64,000 bases of DNA from Pseudoroseomonas aestuarii (GCF_042651065.1 NZ_JBHSCH010000011.1:15835-79834), one strand, 5' to 3'. Positions 34,913 to 46,379 are shown, numbered from the stretch's first letter. The notes: a model not told the origin generated them from the sequence alone. Program-made: numbers and translations.

Positions 34913-35228
34913 GTTGCAATGTCATGGTGCCTTCACGCGTCACGGCCACGGAGCCGCCCTGGGCGGGAGCGCCCTGGGTGGCACCGGAGCCGGCCGCTGC
35001 GGCATCGAACAGCATGATCGGCGCGCCCGGCATGACGGTGCTGATGGCGTGCTTGTAGACCAGCTGGGTGTGACCGTCCCGGCGCAGCAGGACGGAGAAA
35101 TTGTCGAACCAGGTGATGATGCCCTGCAGCTTCACGCCATTGACCAGGAAGATGGTCACCGGCGTCTTGCTCTTGCGGACATGGTTCAGGAAGACATCCT
35201 GAACATTCTGGGACTTCTCGGCGGCCAT
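34881..35228 (-). CDS. hfq: RNA chaperone Hfq
   Basis: 115 residues. The Sm core is intact: QNVQDVFLNHVRKSKTPVTI, FLVNGVKLQGIITWFDNFSV (Sm1) and LVYKHAISTVMP (Sm2, with the YKHA proximal-site motif). A C-terminal tail of about 45 residues (Ala/Gly/Gln-rich, ending in VNPVGSSD) makes it longer than most alphaproteobacterial Hfq proteins. Hfq pairs small RNAs with mRNAs. The tail coding region overlaps hflX. The hfq-hflX order is conserved in proteobacteria. Confidence 0.96.
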   Translation of the reverse strand: MAAEKSQNVQDVFLNHVRKSKTPVTIFLVNGVKLQGIITWFDNFSVLLRRDGHTQLVYKHAISTVMPGAPIMLFDAAAAGSGATQGAPAQGGSVAVTREGTMTLQREVNPVGSSD

Positions 35229-35300
35229 GGGCTCGGTCCTTCTTTTTCTTGGCGAGCCACCTTTGGGCGGGCGGCGTTGTGCCGGCCTTCACCCTGGCAT

Positions 35301-35330
35301 GGGGCTCCGCCCCGGCAGGCGGTGTGCCTG
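35301..35330 (-). other. Two small hairpins between HAD gene and hfq
   Basis: GGGGC/GCCCC (35301-35305 and 35309-35313) and CAGGC/GCCTG (35316-35320 and 35326-35330) lie side by side in the 119-base gap upstream of hfq and downstream of the phosphatase gene. They may mark the end of the upstream message or sit in the hfq leader. No T-run is seen. Confidence 0.3.
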
Positions 35331-35347
35331 TCGGTTCGCCCGCAAGA

Positions 35348-36022
35348 TCACGCAGGGAGGGGGGTTTTGGCAAGGCCGCGTAGACATCTGGCGAGCGCAT
35401 GGCCGTCTGTAAAGAGGGCATCGGGTGCCAGAGCGGCCACGCCGCCATCATGCGCGGCATCGCCCAGCAGCACGGCGGAGCAGCCGGCGGCCCGCGCCGC
35501 CTGCATGTCCACCCCCGTGTCGCCGATGAACCAGACCTCCGGCCCCGGCGCCACGCCAAGACGCTCCAGCGCCAGCAGCACGGGTGCCGCGGCGGGCTTG
35601 TCCGCCACGGCATCCCCCGCCCCCACCACGGCGCCGAAGCGCTCGGCCCAGCCCAGATGCGCCGCCTCCGCCCGCAGGATCGGCCCCTGCTTGTTGGAGA
35701 CGATGCCGAGTGGCCAGGGGCCCGCGGCCTCCAGCGCCTCCAGCGTGCCGGCGAGCGGGATCAGCACCTCCAGGTGGCGGGCGCGCACCTCGGCGTAGAA
35801 CAGCTCCCGCGCCCGCTCCCACTCGGCGCCGAAGATGGCGGGGAAGGATTCACGGAGCGAGAGGCGGGCGCGCGCCCGCACCTCCTCCCGGCTCCATTCC
35901 GGCAGGCCGAAGCCGCGCAGCGCGGCGTTCATCCCCGCCTGCACGCCGGCCCAGGCATCGACCAGCGTGTTGTCCCAGTCCCACAGGATCGCCCGCGGGC
36001 GGGGCAGCGGGGCCTGGCTCAC
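35348..36022 (-). CDS. HAD-family hydrolase (phosphoglycolate phosphatase-like)
   Basis: 224 residues from a GTG overlapping the aminotransferase stop (GTGA). Motif I is WDWDNTLVDAW (DxDxT nucleophile), motif II is IVSNKQ, the motif III Lys lies in VADKPAAAP, and motif IV is FIGDTGVDMQAARAAG. The helical cap between motifs I and II makes it Gph-like. Its substrate is unknown; coupling to a PLP aminotransferase gene hints at a shared pathway. It replaces part of the usual direct ntrX-hfq neighbourhood. Confidence 0.88.
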   Translation of the reverse strand: MSQAPLPRPRAILWDWDNTLVDAWAGVQAGMNAALRGFGLPEWSREEVRARARLSLRESFPAIFGAEWERARELFYAEVRARHLEVLIPLAGTLEALEAAGPWPLGIVSNKQGPILRAEAAHLGWAERFGAVVGAGDAVADKPAAAPVLLALERLGVAPGPEVWFIGDTGVDMQAARAAGCSAVLLGDAAHDGGVAALAPDALFTDGHALARCLRGLAKTPLPA

Positions 36023-36891
36023 GCCGCGTTCTTCACCGCGCCCTTCACATGGCGCGCGAAGATGTCGAAGAGCTGCCGCACCACCGGGCCGGGCTTGCCG
36101 TCGCCCACATCCTGCCCGTCGATCCTGACGATCGGCTTCACGAAGGAGGTGGCGGAGGTGATGAAGGCCTCCCGCGCGCGGCGCATCTCCTCCAGCGTGA
36201 AGGGCGCCTCGGAGAAGCCGATGCCGGCTTCCTTCAGCTCGGCCATCAGCGCGCCGCGGGTGCAGCCGGGCAGGATGTCGTGCGAGAGCGGGCGGGTGCG
36301 GATGGTGCCGTGCTCGTCGACGATCCAGAAGCTGGTGGCCGCCCCCTCCGTCACGATGCCGGTGGCCTCCTCGAACAGGATGGCCTCCACCGCGCCCTGC
36401 TCGCGCGCCGCCTGGCGGGCCAGCACGTTGGGCAGCAGGTTGATGCTCTTGATGTCCCGCCGCGCCCAGCGCAGGTCGGGCATGGTGATCGCCGCCGCGC
36501 CCCAGTTGTCCACGCTCGCCGGATAGGGCGCGATGCGCTTGACGGTGACGACCAGCGCCGGCGGCACAGGCCTGGCCGGGAACGGGTGGTCGCGCCGCGC
36601 CACGCCGCGCGTCACCTGCATGTAGAGCAGCCCCTCGGTCACGCGGTTGCGGCGCGCCACCTCCTGCAGCACGTGGGAGAGCGCCTGGCGCGTCAGCGGC
36701 ATCGGCAGCCGGATCTCGCGCAGCGAGCGCTCCAGCCGGTCCAGGTGCCGGTCCTCGTCGACGAAGCGGCCATTGTAGAGATGGACCACCTCGTAGATGC
36801 CATCGCCGAACTGGTAGCCGCGATCCTCGACATTCACGCTGGCCTCGCGCTGCGGGACGTAGCGGCCGTTGACATAGGCGATGCGGGACAT
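36019..36891 (-). CDS. D-amino-acid transaminase-like PLP enzyme (class IV)
   Basis: 290 residues. Fold type IV aminotransferase: the start MSRIAYVNGRYVPQREASVN and VEDRGYQFGDGIYEVV are typical of D-alanine aminotransferases. The PLP lysine lies in RRDIKSINLLPNVLARQAA and the phosphate-binding region in EATGIVTEGAATSFWIV. It would convert D-Ala plus 2-oxoglutarate to pyruvate plus D-Glu for cell-wall synthesis, though branched-chain or aminodeoxychorismate lyase activity cannot be excluded. An ATG at 36891 is chosen; the upstream extension lacks conserved sequence. A dat gene beside ntrX is known in other alphaproteobacteria. Confidence 0.9.
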   Translation of the reverse strand: MSRIAYVNGRYVPQREASVNVEDRGYQFGDGIYEVVHLYNGRFVDEDRHLDRLERSLREIRLPMPLTRQALSHVLQEVARRNRVTEGLLYMQVTRGVARRDHPFPARPVPPALVVTVKRIAPYPASVDNWGAAAITMPDLRWARRDIKSINLLPNVLARQAAREQGAVEAILFEEATGIVTEGAATSFWIVDEHGTIRTRPLSHDILPGCTRGALMAELKEAGIGFSEAPFTLEEMRRAREAFITSATSFVKPIVRIDGQDVGDGKPGPVVRQLFDIFARHVKGAVKNAA

Positions 36892-36972
36892 GCCCTGACT
36901 CTCTTCCTCGTGGTTCGCAGGAGGGGCGCAGCTTCGCGCCATCGGCGCGGCGCGGCAATGGGCGCAGGGCGC

Positions 36973-37003
36973 AAAAAAGCCGGGAAGGCACCCCTTCCCC
37001 GGC
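36973..37003 (-). terminator. Intrinsic terminator after ntrX
   Basis: On the minus strand a GC-rich stem (GCCGGGGAAGG with CCTTCCCGGC, one bulged base, four-base loop) is followed directly by TTTTTT (36978-36973). It begins 20 bases after the ntrX stop and is the only textbook stem plus T-run I found in the window. It should end the dusB-ntrBCYX transcript before the aminotransferase gene. Confidence 0.9.
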
Positions 37004-37022
37004 CCCGCCGCGCCGTCCCGCC

Positions 37023-38417
37023 TCAGGCCGGCGCGGCGCGGTCCTCGGCCTGCACGCCCAGGAACTTCAGCTTGCGGTGCAGCGCGCTGCGCTCCATGCC
37101 AACGAAGTTCGCCGTGCGGCTGATGTTGCCGCCGAAGCGCAGCAGCTGCGCCTCCAGGTACTGCCGCTCGAACAGCTCCCGCGCCTCGCGCAGCGGCAGG
37201 GTCATGATCTCCGAGGAGCGGTCGAGCTTCAGCGCGGCGGGCGCGGCCGAGCCCACCTCGGGCGGCAGCATCTCGGGGCGGATCGGCTCGCCGGGGCCGC
37301 CCGGCGCCATGATCAGCAGCCAGTCCACCAGGTTGCGCAGCTGGCGCACATTGCCGGGCCAGTCATAGGCCTGCATCGCCGCCAGCACGTCCTCGGACAG
37401 CTCGCGCGCCGGCACGCCGGAGGTCTCGGCCGAGCGGGCCATGAAGTGCCGCGCCAGCGCCGGCACGTCCTCCCGCCGCTCGCGCAGCGAGGGCACGCGC
37501 AGCGGCACCACGGCGAGGCGGTAGTAGAGATCCTCGCGGAAACGCCCGGCGGCGATCTCGGCGGAGAGGTCGCGGTTGGTGGTGGCCAGCACCCGCACAT
37601 CCACCTTCACCCGCGTGGCGCCGCCGACGCGCTCGAAGCCCTGCTCCTGCAGCGCGCGGACGATCTTGCCCTGGGTCTCCAGCGGCATGTCCGCCACCTC
37701 GTCCAGCAGCAGCGTGCCGCCATGGGCGCGCTCCAGCACGCCGGCGCGGCGTGGCGCGCCATCCGGCCCGGCCTCGACGCCGAACAGCTCCTCCTCGAAG
37801 CGGCCCGGGTTCAGCGTGGCGCAGTTCAGCGCGACGAAGGGCTCGTTGGCGCGGCGGGAGCGGGCATGGATCATCCGCGCCGCCACCTCCTTGCCAGCGC
37901 CGGCGGGGCCCGAGATCAGCACCCGGCTGCCGGTGGGCGCCACGCGGTCGATGGCGCCGCGCAGCTGGCCGATCAGCGAGGAACTGCCGAGCAGCTCCGT
38001 CTCCGGCCCGGCGCGCAGCTTCAGCTCGCTCACCTCGCGCTTGAGGCGCGCCGCCTCCAGCGCCCGCTCGGCGATCAGGATCAGCCGGTCGGACTTGAAG
38101 GGCTTCTCGATGAAGTCGTAGGCGCCCTGCTGGATCGCCTGCACCGCCGTCTCGATGGTGCCGTGGCCGGAGATCATCACCACCGGCACCTGCGGCTCCT
38201 CGCGCTGCATCGCTTCCAGGATGCCGAGCCCGTCGAGGCGCGAATTCTGCAGCCAGATGTCGAGGATGACGAGGTTGGGCCGGCGGGCGCGGAAAGCCGC
38301 CAGAGCGCTGTCCGAATTCTGCGCGACGCGGGTGTCGTAGCCCTCGTCCGACAGGATACCCTCGATCAGCGCACGGATGTCCGGCTCGTCATCGACGATC
38401 AGGATATCATGCGCCAT
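37023..38417 (-). CDS. ntrX: Nitrogen assimilation response regulator NtrX
   Basis: 464 residues. Receiver domain (DILIVDDEPDIR, phospho-acceptor Asp near 53 in VILDIW, Lys in IEKPFKSDRL), AAA+ domain with Walker A GPAGAGKEVAAR and Walker B GGTLLLDEVADMP, and a Fis-type helix-turn-helix at the end (FGGNISRTANFVGMERSALH). The loop that carries GAFTGA in sigma-54 activators reads GVEAGPDGAPRRAGVLERA instead, so it probably does not activate sigma-54 polymerase directly. Partner of NtrY; its start lies within the ntrY 3' end (11-base overlap). Confidence 0.95.
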   Translation of the reverse strand: MAHDILIVDDEPDIRALIEGILSDEGYDTRVAQNSDSALAAFRARRPNLVILDIWLQNSRLDGLGILEAMQREEPQVPVVMISGHGTIETAVQAIQQGAYDFIEKPFKSDRLILIAERALEAARLKREVSELKLRAGPETELLGSSSLIGQLRGAIDRVAPTGSRVLISGPAGAGKEVAARMIHARSRRANEPFVALNCATLNPGRFEEELFGVEAGPDGAPRRAGVLERAHGGTLLLDEVADMPLETQGKIVRALQEQGFERVGGATRVKVDVRVLATTNRDLSAEIAAGRFREDLYYRLAVVPLRVPSLRERREDVPALARHFMARSAETSGVPARELSEDVLAAMQAYDWPGNVRQLRNLVDWLLIMAPGGPGEPIRPEMLPPEVGSAAPAALKLDRSSEIMTLPLREARELFERQYLEAQLLRFGGNISRTANFVGMERSALHRKLKFLGVQAEDRAAPA

Positions 38418-40742
38418 GCCGTTGCATCTCCGTAGTCTTTCCTGCCATGTCCGTCCCGGGATCCTCCGGCACACCGCGCAGGGGCAGCACCAGCGCCGCA
38501 CGGGTACCACGCACGACGCCGTCCTTCGTTGCCTCCCGCTCGGCCAGCAACAGCCGTCCACCATGGTCCTCCATGATCTTCTTGACTATGGCAAGACCAA
38601 GGCCGGTCCCTTTTGGTTTATGTGTCACATACGGTTCCGTGAGCCGCTCCCGCTCCTCCCCCTGCGGCAGGCCGACGCCATTGTCCTCCACCGCCAGCGT
38701 CACCCACTCCCCCTGCGGCTCCACCGACAGGATGATGGCACCCGGAGCGGGCTCCAGCCCCTCCGCCGCCTCGGCCTGGAGGCGGGCAGCGACGGCATCG
38801 GCGGCGTTGGCGAGGAGGTTGGTCAGCGCCTGGCCGATCAGCCGCCGATCGCAGGGCACGCGCGGCAGATCCTCCGGGATGCGGGTGGTGTAGACGAGAT
38901 CGTGATGCGCGTTCTGCTGCAGGATCAGCGCCTCCCGCGCCACCTGCGCCAGCGGCTCGGGGCGGATCACCGGCTGCGGCATGCGCGCGAAGGCGGAGAA
39001 CTCGTCCACCATCCGCCCGATATCCCCCACCTGCCGCACGATGGTGTCGGTGCAGGCCTTGAAGGTCTCGGGGTCGGACTGGATCTCCTTCAGGTAGCGG
39101 CGCTTCAGCCGCTCGGCGGAGAGCTGGATCGGGGTCAGGGGGTTCTTGATCTCGTGCGCGATGCGCCGCGCCACGTCGGACCACGCCGCCTTGCGCTGGG
39201 CCGAGAGCAGCTCCGTGATGTCGTCGAAGGTGACGACGAAGCCCACCACCTCGCCGCGCTGCGTCTCGGCGCCGATGCGGGCCATCAGGGTGCGCCGCTC
39301 GCTGGCGGGGCCGATGCGGATCTCGCCCATGCGCGGCCGGTCCGGCGCCGCCAGCACCGGCTCCAGCAGCGGCGCGAATTCCGGCGCCACCTGCACCAGC
39401 GGCACGCCCAGCTCGTTCTCCAGGTCCAGCCCCAGCAGCTCGCCGGCGCGGCGGTTGGGCAGGTTGATGCGGCCCTCGATGTCCAGCCCCACCACGCCGG
39501 CCGAGACGCCGGAGAGCACCGTCTCGGTGAAGCGGCGCCGCTCGTCGATCTGCCGGTAGGCCTCCATCAGCTCGCTGCGCTGGGCGGCGAGCTGGTTGGT
39601 CATGCGGTTGAAGGCGCGGCTGAGGGAGCCGACCTCGTCATCCCCCTGCCCCTCGATGACGCGCACCGAGAGGTCGCCGCCGCGCACCCGCTCCGCCGCC
39701 ACGATGAGGCGGGAGAGCGGGCGGGCGATCTGGTTGGCGATGACCAGGCCGATCAGCACCGCCGCCATCAGCACCAGCAGCGCGGCGATGGCGAAGATCA
39801 TCGCGAAGGTGACCTGGAGGCCGGAACGGTTGCGGTCGAGCTGGTCGTATTGCTGGAAGGCCAGCTCGGTGCGCTGCATGTGCTCGATGACGCCCGGATC
39901 GACGGGCCGGCCGATCAGCAGCATCAGCCCGGGGCCGATGTCCAGCTCGACGAGGGCGCGCACCCGCCCCTCCTCCGTCTCGCCCGGCAGCACCGCCACC
40001 TCGCCGCTGCGCGCCACCTCCATGGCCCAGGCGGGCAGCGGGCTGAGCACGGCGGTGGTGGTCAGCCCGGCATGGCTCACCACGCGGTTCAGCACCGGCT
40101 CGAAGACGATCGATTCCGTCAGGCCGCGCAGCGCCGTGTGGCTGGCCAGGATGCGGGCGAAGACATACTGGTTGTCGTCCAGCAGGCGGCCGTTGCGGTT
40201 GAGGTCGGCGGCCATGGCCAGCGCGTCGGCGCGGATGGTGTTGCGGTGCTCGTCCAGATAGGCGCGGGAGGCGACGAGGCTGGCCTCCAGCGTCTCGCGC
40301 ACCCGGTCGCTGAACCAGGCCTGGATGCCGAGGTTGAAGAACACGGCGGCGAAGGTGGCCACCAGCAGCGCCGGCACCACCGCCACCACGCTGAACAGCA
40401 TGACCAGCCGCACATGCAGGCGGGAGCCGGCCGAGCCGCGCCGCCGCTCCGCCCACATCCGCACCAGCCGGGCCGTGAGCGAGACGAGCAGCAGCAGCAG
40501 GAAGGCGGCGTTGATCAGCACCATGGCCACCACCTGCCCCGGCCGCGTGGGCCCGAAGGGGCTGCCGCCGGAGAGCAGGGTGAAGGTGCCGATGCCGAGC
40601 AGCAGGGCGCCGACGGCCAGACCGAGCGTCATGGCGCGGCCGAACAGCAGGTCCATCAGCCGCCGCGCCCAGGAGGGCCTCGGCGCCGGCTGGGAGGGAG
40701 GCTGGCCCTCCCCCCCGCGCCCGGGGCGGGAGGACGTGTCGC

Positions 40743-40746
<4 letters not shown>
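38407..40746 (-). CDS. ntrY: Sensor histidine kinase NtrY
   Basis: 779 residues. Two N-terminal helices, a third near 110-130 and a fourth near 300-325 enclose a periplasmic region. HAMP (NQIARPLSRLIVAAERVRGG) and PAS (around 390-500) domains follow, then the dimerisation box RRIAHEIKNPLTPIQLSAER with the phosphorylated His, and an ATPase domain (LLANAADAV, VEDNGVGLPQ, GTGLGLAIVKKI). NtrY-NtrX controls nitrogen metabolism and, in several alphaproteobacteria, respiration and envelope genes. The GTG start overlaps the ntrC stop. Confidence 0.95.
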
Positions 40747-42178
<1,432 letters not shown>

Positions 42179-42182
<4 letters not shown>

Positions 42183-43375
42183 TCGTCTCGGATCTTGCGC
42201 GGGGCGGGAAGGTCGGCGGGGCACATCGGCAGGGAGATGCGGAAGACGGTGCGGCCGGGCCGCGTGTCGCACTCGATCAGCGCGCCCATGTCGGCCACCA
42301 GCTTGGCCACCAGCGCGAGGCCCAGCCCCTGCCCGCCCCGCTTGGTGGTGACGAAGGGCTCCCACAGGGTGGAGGCCACCTCCTCCGGGATGCCGGGGCC
42401 GTTGTCGCGCACGCTCACCTGCAAGGGCACGTGCACCCGCTCGCGCGAGCCCGGGATGGCGATGCGCACCCCATGGTGATAGGCGGTGGAGAGATGGATC
42501 TCGCCGCCCTGCGGGTCCACCGCCTCGGCCGCGTTCTTCACCAGGTTGAGCAGGATCTGCACCAGCAGGTCGCGGTTGCCCAGCACCAGCGGCAGCGAGG
42601 GGTCGTAATCCTCGGTGATGCGCAGGTGGCTGGCGAAGCCGCGCGCGGCGATGCGCCGCACATGGTCCAGCACCTCGTGGATGTTCACAGCCGCGCGCTC
42701 CACCGGGCGCTCGGAGAACATCTCCATCTTCTCGACCAGGGTGCGGATGCGGTCCGCCTCGTCCTGGATCAGGGTGCACAGCTCGCGGTCCGCCTCGCTG
42801 GCGGACTGCTCCAGCAGCTGCGCGGCGCCGCGGATGCCGCTCAGCGGGTTCTTCACCTCATGCGCCAGCATCTCCGCCATGGCGGAGGCGCCGCGCGCCG
42901 CGCCGCGGAAGTTGAGCTGCCGGTCCAGCCGCTGTGCCTTGCTGCCATCCTGCAGCGTCAGCACCACGGCGCCGGGCATCTCCGGCAGCGGCGCGCCATG
43001 GGCGGCGACGCCGGTGCGGTGCAGGCGCGGGCTCTCCAGCGTCAGGTCGTGGTCGGAGACCGGCGCGTCCAGCACCCGCACCTGCCCGACCAGCGCGAAG
43101 AGCCGGCTGTCGGGCGGGATCAGGTCGGAGAGCCGCATCTGCGCCAGGGTGCCGGAGGAGAGCTGGAAGAATTGCTCGGCCGCCGGGTTGGCGAAGCGGA
43201 AGCGCTCCGCCTCGTCCAGCACCACCATGGGCACCGGCAGGGCGGAGAGCAGCGCCAGCGAATCCGGCAGCGGCCGGCTCTCGGCGGCGGCCGCCAGAGG
43301 GGCCGCCGGGTTGGCCGGGGATGCTGCCGGCGCGGCCGGGCGGCGGGGGGCCGTGCCCGTCATGGCGGCGCTCAT
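42179..43375 (-). CDS. ntrB: Nitrogen sensor kinase NtrB
   Basis: 398 residues, cytoplasmic. After an Ala/Pro-rich N-terminus comes a PAS domain (about 45-150, ALPVPMVVLDEAERFRFAN), the His box MLAHEVKNPLSGIRGAAQLL and an ATPase domain (LLNLVKNAAEAVDPQGG, DNGPGIPEEV, GGQGLGLALVAKLVADMG). NtrB phosphorylates or dephosphorylates NtrC according to PII signals. The ATG at 43375 overlaps the dusB stop. Confidence 0.96.
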
Positions 43376-44466
43376 GCGGCCAGGGAATCCATCCCCGACT
43401 CCGCGCCCGCCTCGCGGTAGGTGTCGCGCACCGCCTCCACCCCCTGCTCGATCAGCGGCAGGTAGAACTCCGCCAGCAGCGCCTCGGCCGCGGCCTGCGT
43501 CTCGGCCTGGTTCACCTTCACGCGGAACTCGGCCGAGCCGGGCAGGCCCTTGGAATACCAGGCCAGGTGCTTGCGGGCGAGGCGCACGCCGGGGTGGCTG
43601 CCATGGTGCTCCAGCATCGTCCGGTAGTGACGCAGCACGATGTCGTACTGGGCCGCGAGGTCGGGCTCGGGCAGCGGCGCGGCGCCGGTCAGGTGGGCGG
43701 CGGTGCGGGCCAGCAGCCAGGGCCGGCCATAGCAGCCGCGCCCGATCATCACGCCATCGGCGCCGGACTGGCGCAGCGCCTCGGCGGCGTGCTCCGGCGT
43801 CAGGATGTCGCCATTGACGATGACGGGGATGGAGACCGCCTGCTTCACCTTGGCCACGAAGGCCCAGTCGGCGGTGCCGGTGTAGAGCATCTGCCGGGTG
43901 CGGCCATGCACCGTCACCAGCCGGATGCCGCATTCCTCGGCGATCTTCGCCAGGCGCGGGGCGTTGAGGCTGTTGTGGTCCCAGCCCATGCGCATCTTCA
44001 GCGTCACCGGGCCGGGCACGGCCTTCACCACCGCCTCCAGGATGCGGGCGGCGCCGATCTCGTCGCGCATCAGCGCGCTGCCGGCCTGCTGGCCGATCGC
44101 CACCTTCTTCACCGGGCAGCCGAAATTGATGTCGACGATGGCGGCGCCGTGGTCCACCGCCAGCTTCGCCGCCTCGGCCATCACCGCCGGGTCGCAGCCG
44201 GCCAGCTGCACGCTGGTCGGGCCGCCGAACCCGTCCACCTCGGCCATCTTCAGCGTCTGCCGGTTCTCGCGCACCATGGCTTGGCTGGCGATCATCTCGC
44301 TCACCACCATCGGCGCCTGCAATTCGCGGCAGAGCCGGCGGAAGGGCAGGTCCGTGACGCCGGACATGGGCGCCAGGATCACCGGCGCATCGATGCGGAT
44401 CGGCCCGACCATGATCGGCCGCAGGCGCGGCGTGGTCGCCGGGGAGGAGGTGGGGGCGATGCTCAT
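43372..44466 (-). CDS. dusB: tRNA-dihydrouridine synthase DusB
   Basis: 364 residues. FMN-dependent TIM barrel with APMSGVTDLPFRRL, the catalytic cysteine in DINFGCPVKKVA, MRMGWD, VTVHGRTRQMLYTG, VNGDILTPEHA and MIGRGCYGRPWLL. It reduces uridines in tRNA D-loops. As nifR3 it is the classic first gene of alphaproteobacterial ntr operons, and here it leads the dusB-ntrBCYX minus-strand run with ATGA-type overlaps. Confidence 0.96.
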   Translation of the reverse strand: MSIAPTSSPATTPRLRPIMVGPIRIDAPVILAPMSGVTDLPFRRLCRELQAPMVVSEMIASQAMVRENRQTLKMAEVDGFGGPTSVQLAGCDPAVMAEAAKLAVDHGAAIVDINFGCPVKKVAIGQQAGSALMRDEIGAARILEAVVKAVPGPVTLKMRMGWDHNSLNAPRLAKIAEECGIRLVTVHGRTRQMLYTGTADWAFVAKVKQAVSIPVIVNGDILTPEHAAEALRQSGADGVMIGRGCYGRPWLLARTAAHLTGAAPLPEPDLAAQYDIVLRHYRTMLEHHGSHPGVRLARKHLAWYSKGLPGSAEFRVKVNQAETQAAAEALLAEFYLPLIEQGVEAVRDTYREAGAESGMDSLAA

Positions 44467-44629
44467 GATTTGGGCAATCTAGTGGCGTAACCCGCTGGCG
44501 TCCATGCGCAACCGCCCAGCAGGGGGGCAAAACCCGGCCATGCGCCCCGCGCAGGGCAATGCCGGCCGCATCCCGCGCCCGCGGGCGGCGTTGCAAGGGC
44601 ATCCTCCCGCCCCGAGAAGGAGCCGCGCG

Positions 44630-45121
44630 ATGAGCTATGCCCGCTTCGCCGCGATGATCGCCACCTCCACCATCGTGATGTTCGGCCTGATGTACCTGAA
44701 CACCTATGCCCTGGATCATGTGTTCTTCAGCCAGACGCGGGGCTGGATGGCGCTGCTGATGGGCGCCACCATGGCCATCGTCATGCTGCTCTTCATGCTG
44801 GGCATGTACCGCAGCCGGGCGGCCAATGCCGGCATCCTGGCCGGGGCCGCGCTGGCCTTCGCCGGCTCGCTCTGGATGGTGCGCAGCCAGGCCACGGTGG
44901 ACGACCTCTCCTACATGAAGGCGATGATCCCGCACCATTCCATCGCCATCATGACCAGCGAGCGCGCCCATATCCGCGACCCGGAGGTGCGCGCCCTGGC
45001 CGATGCCATCATCGACGCGCAGCGCCGGGAGATCGGCGAGATGAAGGCCATGATCGCCCGGCTGGAGCAGGCCCCAACCCCCGCCGGCGCGCCGGACCTG
45101 CCGCCCGCCGGCGGCCGCTGA
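44630..45121 (+). CDS. DUF305 membrane-anchored protein
   Basis: 163 residues. Three hydrophobic helices (about 8-27, 42-62 and 68-85) are followed by a DUF305 segment: DDLSYMKAMIPHHSIAIMTSE, then DPEVRALADAIIDAQRREIGEMKAMI. The paired His residues and Met-rich helices are those of DUF305 proteins, a ferritin-like helical fold often seen near copper-handling genes. No copper genes are here. The ATG at 44630 follows GAAGGAG; an upstream in-frame extension is rejected. Confidence 0.85.
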   Translation: MSYARFAAMIATSTIVMFGLMYLNTYALDHVFFSQTRGWMALLMGATMAIVMLLFMLGMYRSRAANAGILAGAALAFAGSLWMVRSQATVDDLSYMKAMIPHHSIAIMTSERAHIRDPEVRALADAIIDAQRREIGEMKAMIARLEQAPTPAGAPDLPPAGGR

Positions 45122-45182
45122 GCCCCAACCGCGCCCACGCCCCCCCTGGGCGCCGGGCGCCACTGCGGCTAGGGTCCGCGCC

Positions 45183-46343
45183 ATGCGTGTGATCGCCCTC
45201 CTGATGGCAGCCGGCCGCGGCAGCCGCTTCGGTGCCGACGTGCCGAAGCAGTACCTCCCCTTGTTCGGCCGCCCCGTGCTGCGCCACGCCGCCGAGGCCC
45301 TGCTGGCCGATGGCGGCGTGGACGCCCTCCTCCCCGTGGTGCCGGAGGGCGAGGCGGAGGCGGTGTCCGCCCTGCTCGCCGGCCTGCCCTGCCTGCCGCC
45401 CGTCACCGGCGGCGCGACGCGGCAGGAGAGCGTGCGGCGCGGCCTCGAATCGCTGGCCGCCGATCCGCCCCGGATCGTGCTGGTGCATGACGCGGCCCGG
45501 CCCGTGGTGCCGCGCGGCACGGTGGCGGCGCTGCTCGGCGCCCTGGCCGCCGAGGTGCCGCAGGACCTGATGGGCGCCATCCCCGCCCAGCCGGTGAGCG
45601 ACACGCTGAAGGTGGGCGCGGGCGGACGGGTGCTGCGCACCGTGCCGCGCGCCGGCCTCTACCGGGCGCAGACGCCGCAGGCCTTCCGCTACGCCGCGCT
45701 GCTGGACGCGCACCGCGCCGCGCGCGAAGAAGCCACCGACGACGCCGCCCTGCTGGAGGCGGCCGGACTGCAAGTGGCCCTGTTGCCCGGATCGGAGAGC
45801 AACCTGAAAGTGACCTACCCCGAGGACCTGGCCCGCGCCGAGGCCGCCCTGCTGCCGCGCTACCTGCCCGCCATGGGCACCGGCTTCGACGTGCACCGGC
45901 TGGTGGAGGGCCGCCCCCTCGTGCTGTGCGGCCTGACCATTCCGCACCCGCTGGGGCTGGACGGGCATTCGGATGCCGATGTCGGCCTGCACGCGCTGTG
46001 CGACGCCATCTACGGCGCGCTGGCCGAGGGCGATATCGGCCGCCACTTCCCGCCCAGCGAGGCGGAGTGGAAGGATGCCGACAGCGCCCGCTTCCTGCGC
46101 CACGCCGCCGGCCGCGTGGCGGCGCGCGGCGGCATCATCACCCATACGGATGTGACGCTGATCTGCGAGCGCCCGAAGATCGGCCCGCACGCCGATGCCA
46201 TGCGGGCGCGGCTGGCGGAGCTGATGGGCATTGCCGTGGACCGCGTCTCGGTGAAGGCCACCACCACCGAGCGGCTCGGCTTCACCGGGCGCGGCGAGGG
46301 AATCGCCGCCCAGGCGGCGGCGACGCTGCTGCTGCCCGCCTGA
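45183..46343 (+). CDS. ispDF: Bifunctional IspD/IspF (MEP pathway)
   Basis: 386 residues. Residues 1-225 are the IspD cytidylyltransferase: LLMAAGRGSRFGADVPKQYL, VLVHDAARPVV, and SDTLKV. From about 230 to 386 lies IspF: MGTGFDVHRLVEGRPLVLCG, GHSDADVGLHALCDAIYGAL, GDIGRHFPPS and KATTTERLGFTGRGEG. The fusion makes CDP-methylerythritol and then, after IspE, the cyclic diphosphate. Fused ispDF is common in alphaproteobacteria, where it often lies beside dusB-ntrB as here. Confidence 0.97.
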   Translation: MRVIALLMAAGRGSRFGADVPKQYLPLFGRPVLRHAAEALLADGGVDALLPVVPEGEAEAVSALLAGLPCLPPVTGGATRQESVRRGLESLAADPPRIVLVHDAARPVVPRGTVAALLGALAAEVPQDLMGAIPAQPVSDTLKVGAGGRVLRTVPRAGLYRAQTPQAFRYAALLDAHRAAREEATDDAALLEAAGLQVALLPGSESNLKVTYPEDLARAEAALLPRYLPAMGTGFDVHRLVEGRPLVLCGLTIPHPLGLDGHSDADVGLHALCDAIYGALAEGDIGRHFPPSEAEWKDADSARFLRHAAGRVAARGGIITHTDVTLICERPKIGPHADAMRARLAELMGIAVDRVSVKATTTERLGFTGRGEGIAAQAAATLLLPA

Positions 46344-46358
46344 GGCAGGGTGCTGCCG

Positions 46359-46379
46359 GCCTGAGGCGCGGCCTCAGGC
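46359..46379. terminator. Hairpin between convergent ispDF and EAL genes
   Basis: GCCTGAGGC (46359-46367) and GCCTCAGGC (46371-46379) form a nine-base perfect stem with a three-base loop. The stop codon of the EAL gene lies in the right arm. It can form in both transcripts; there is no T-run. Confidence 0.5.
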
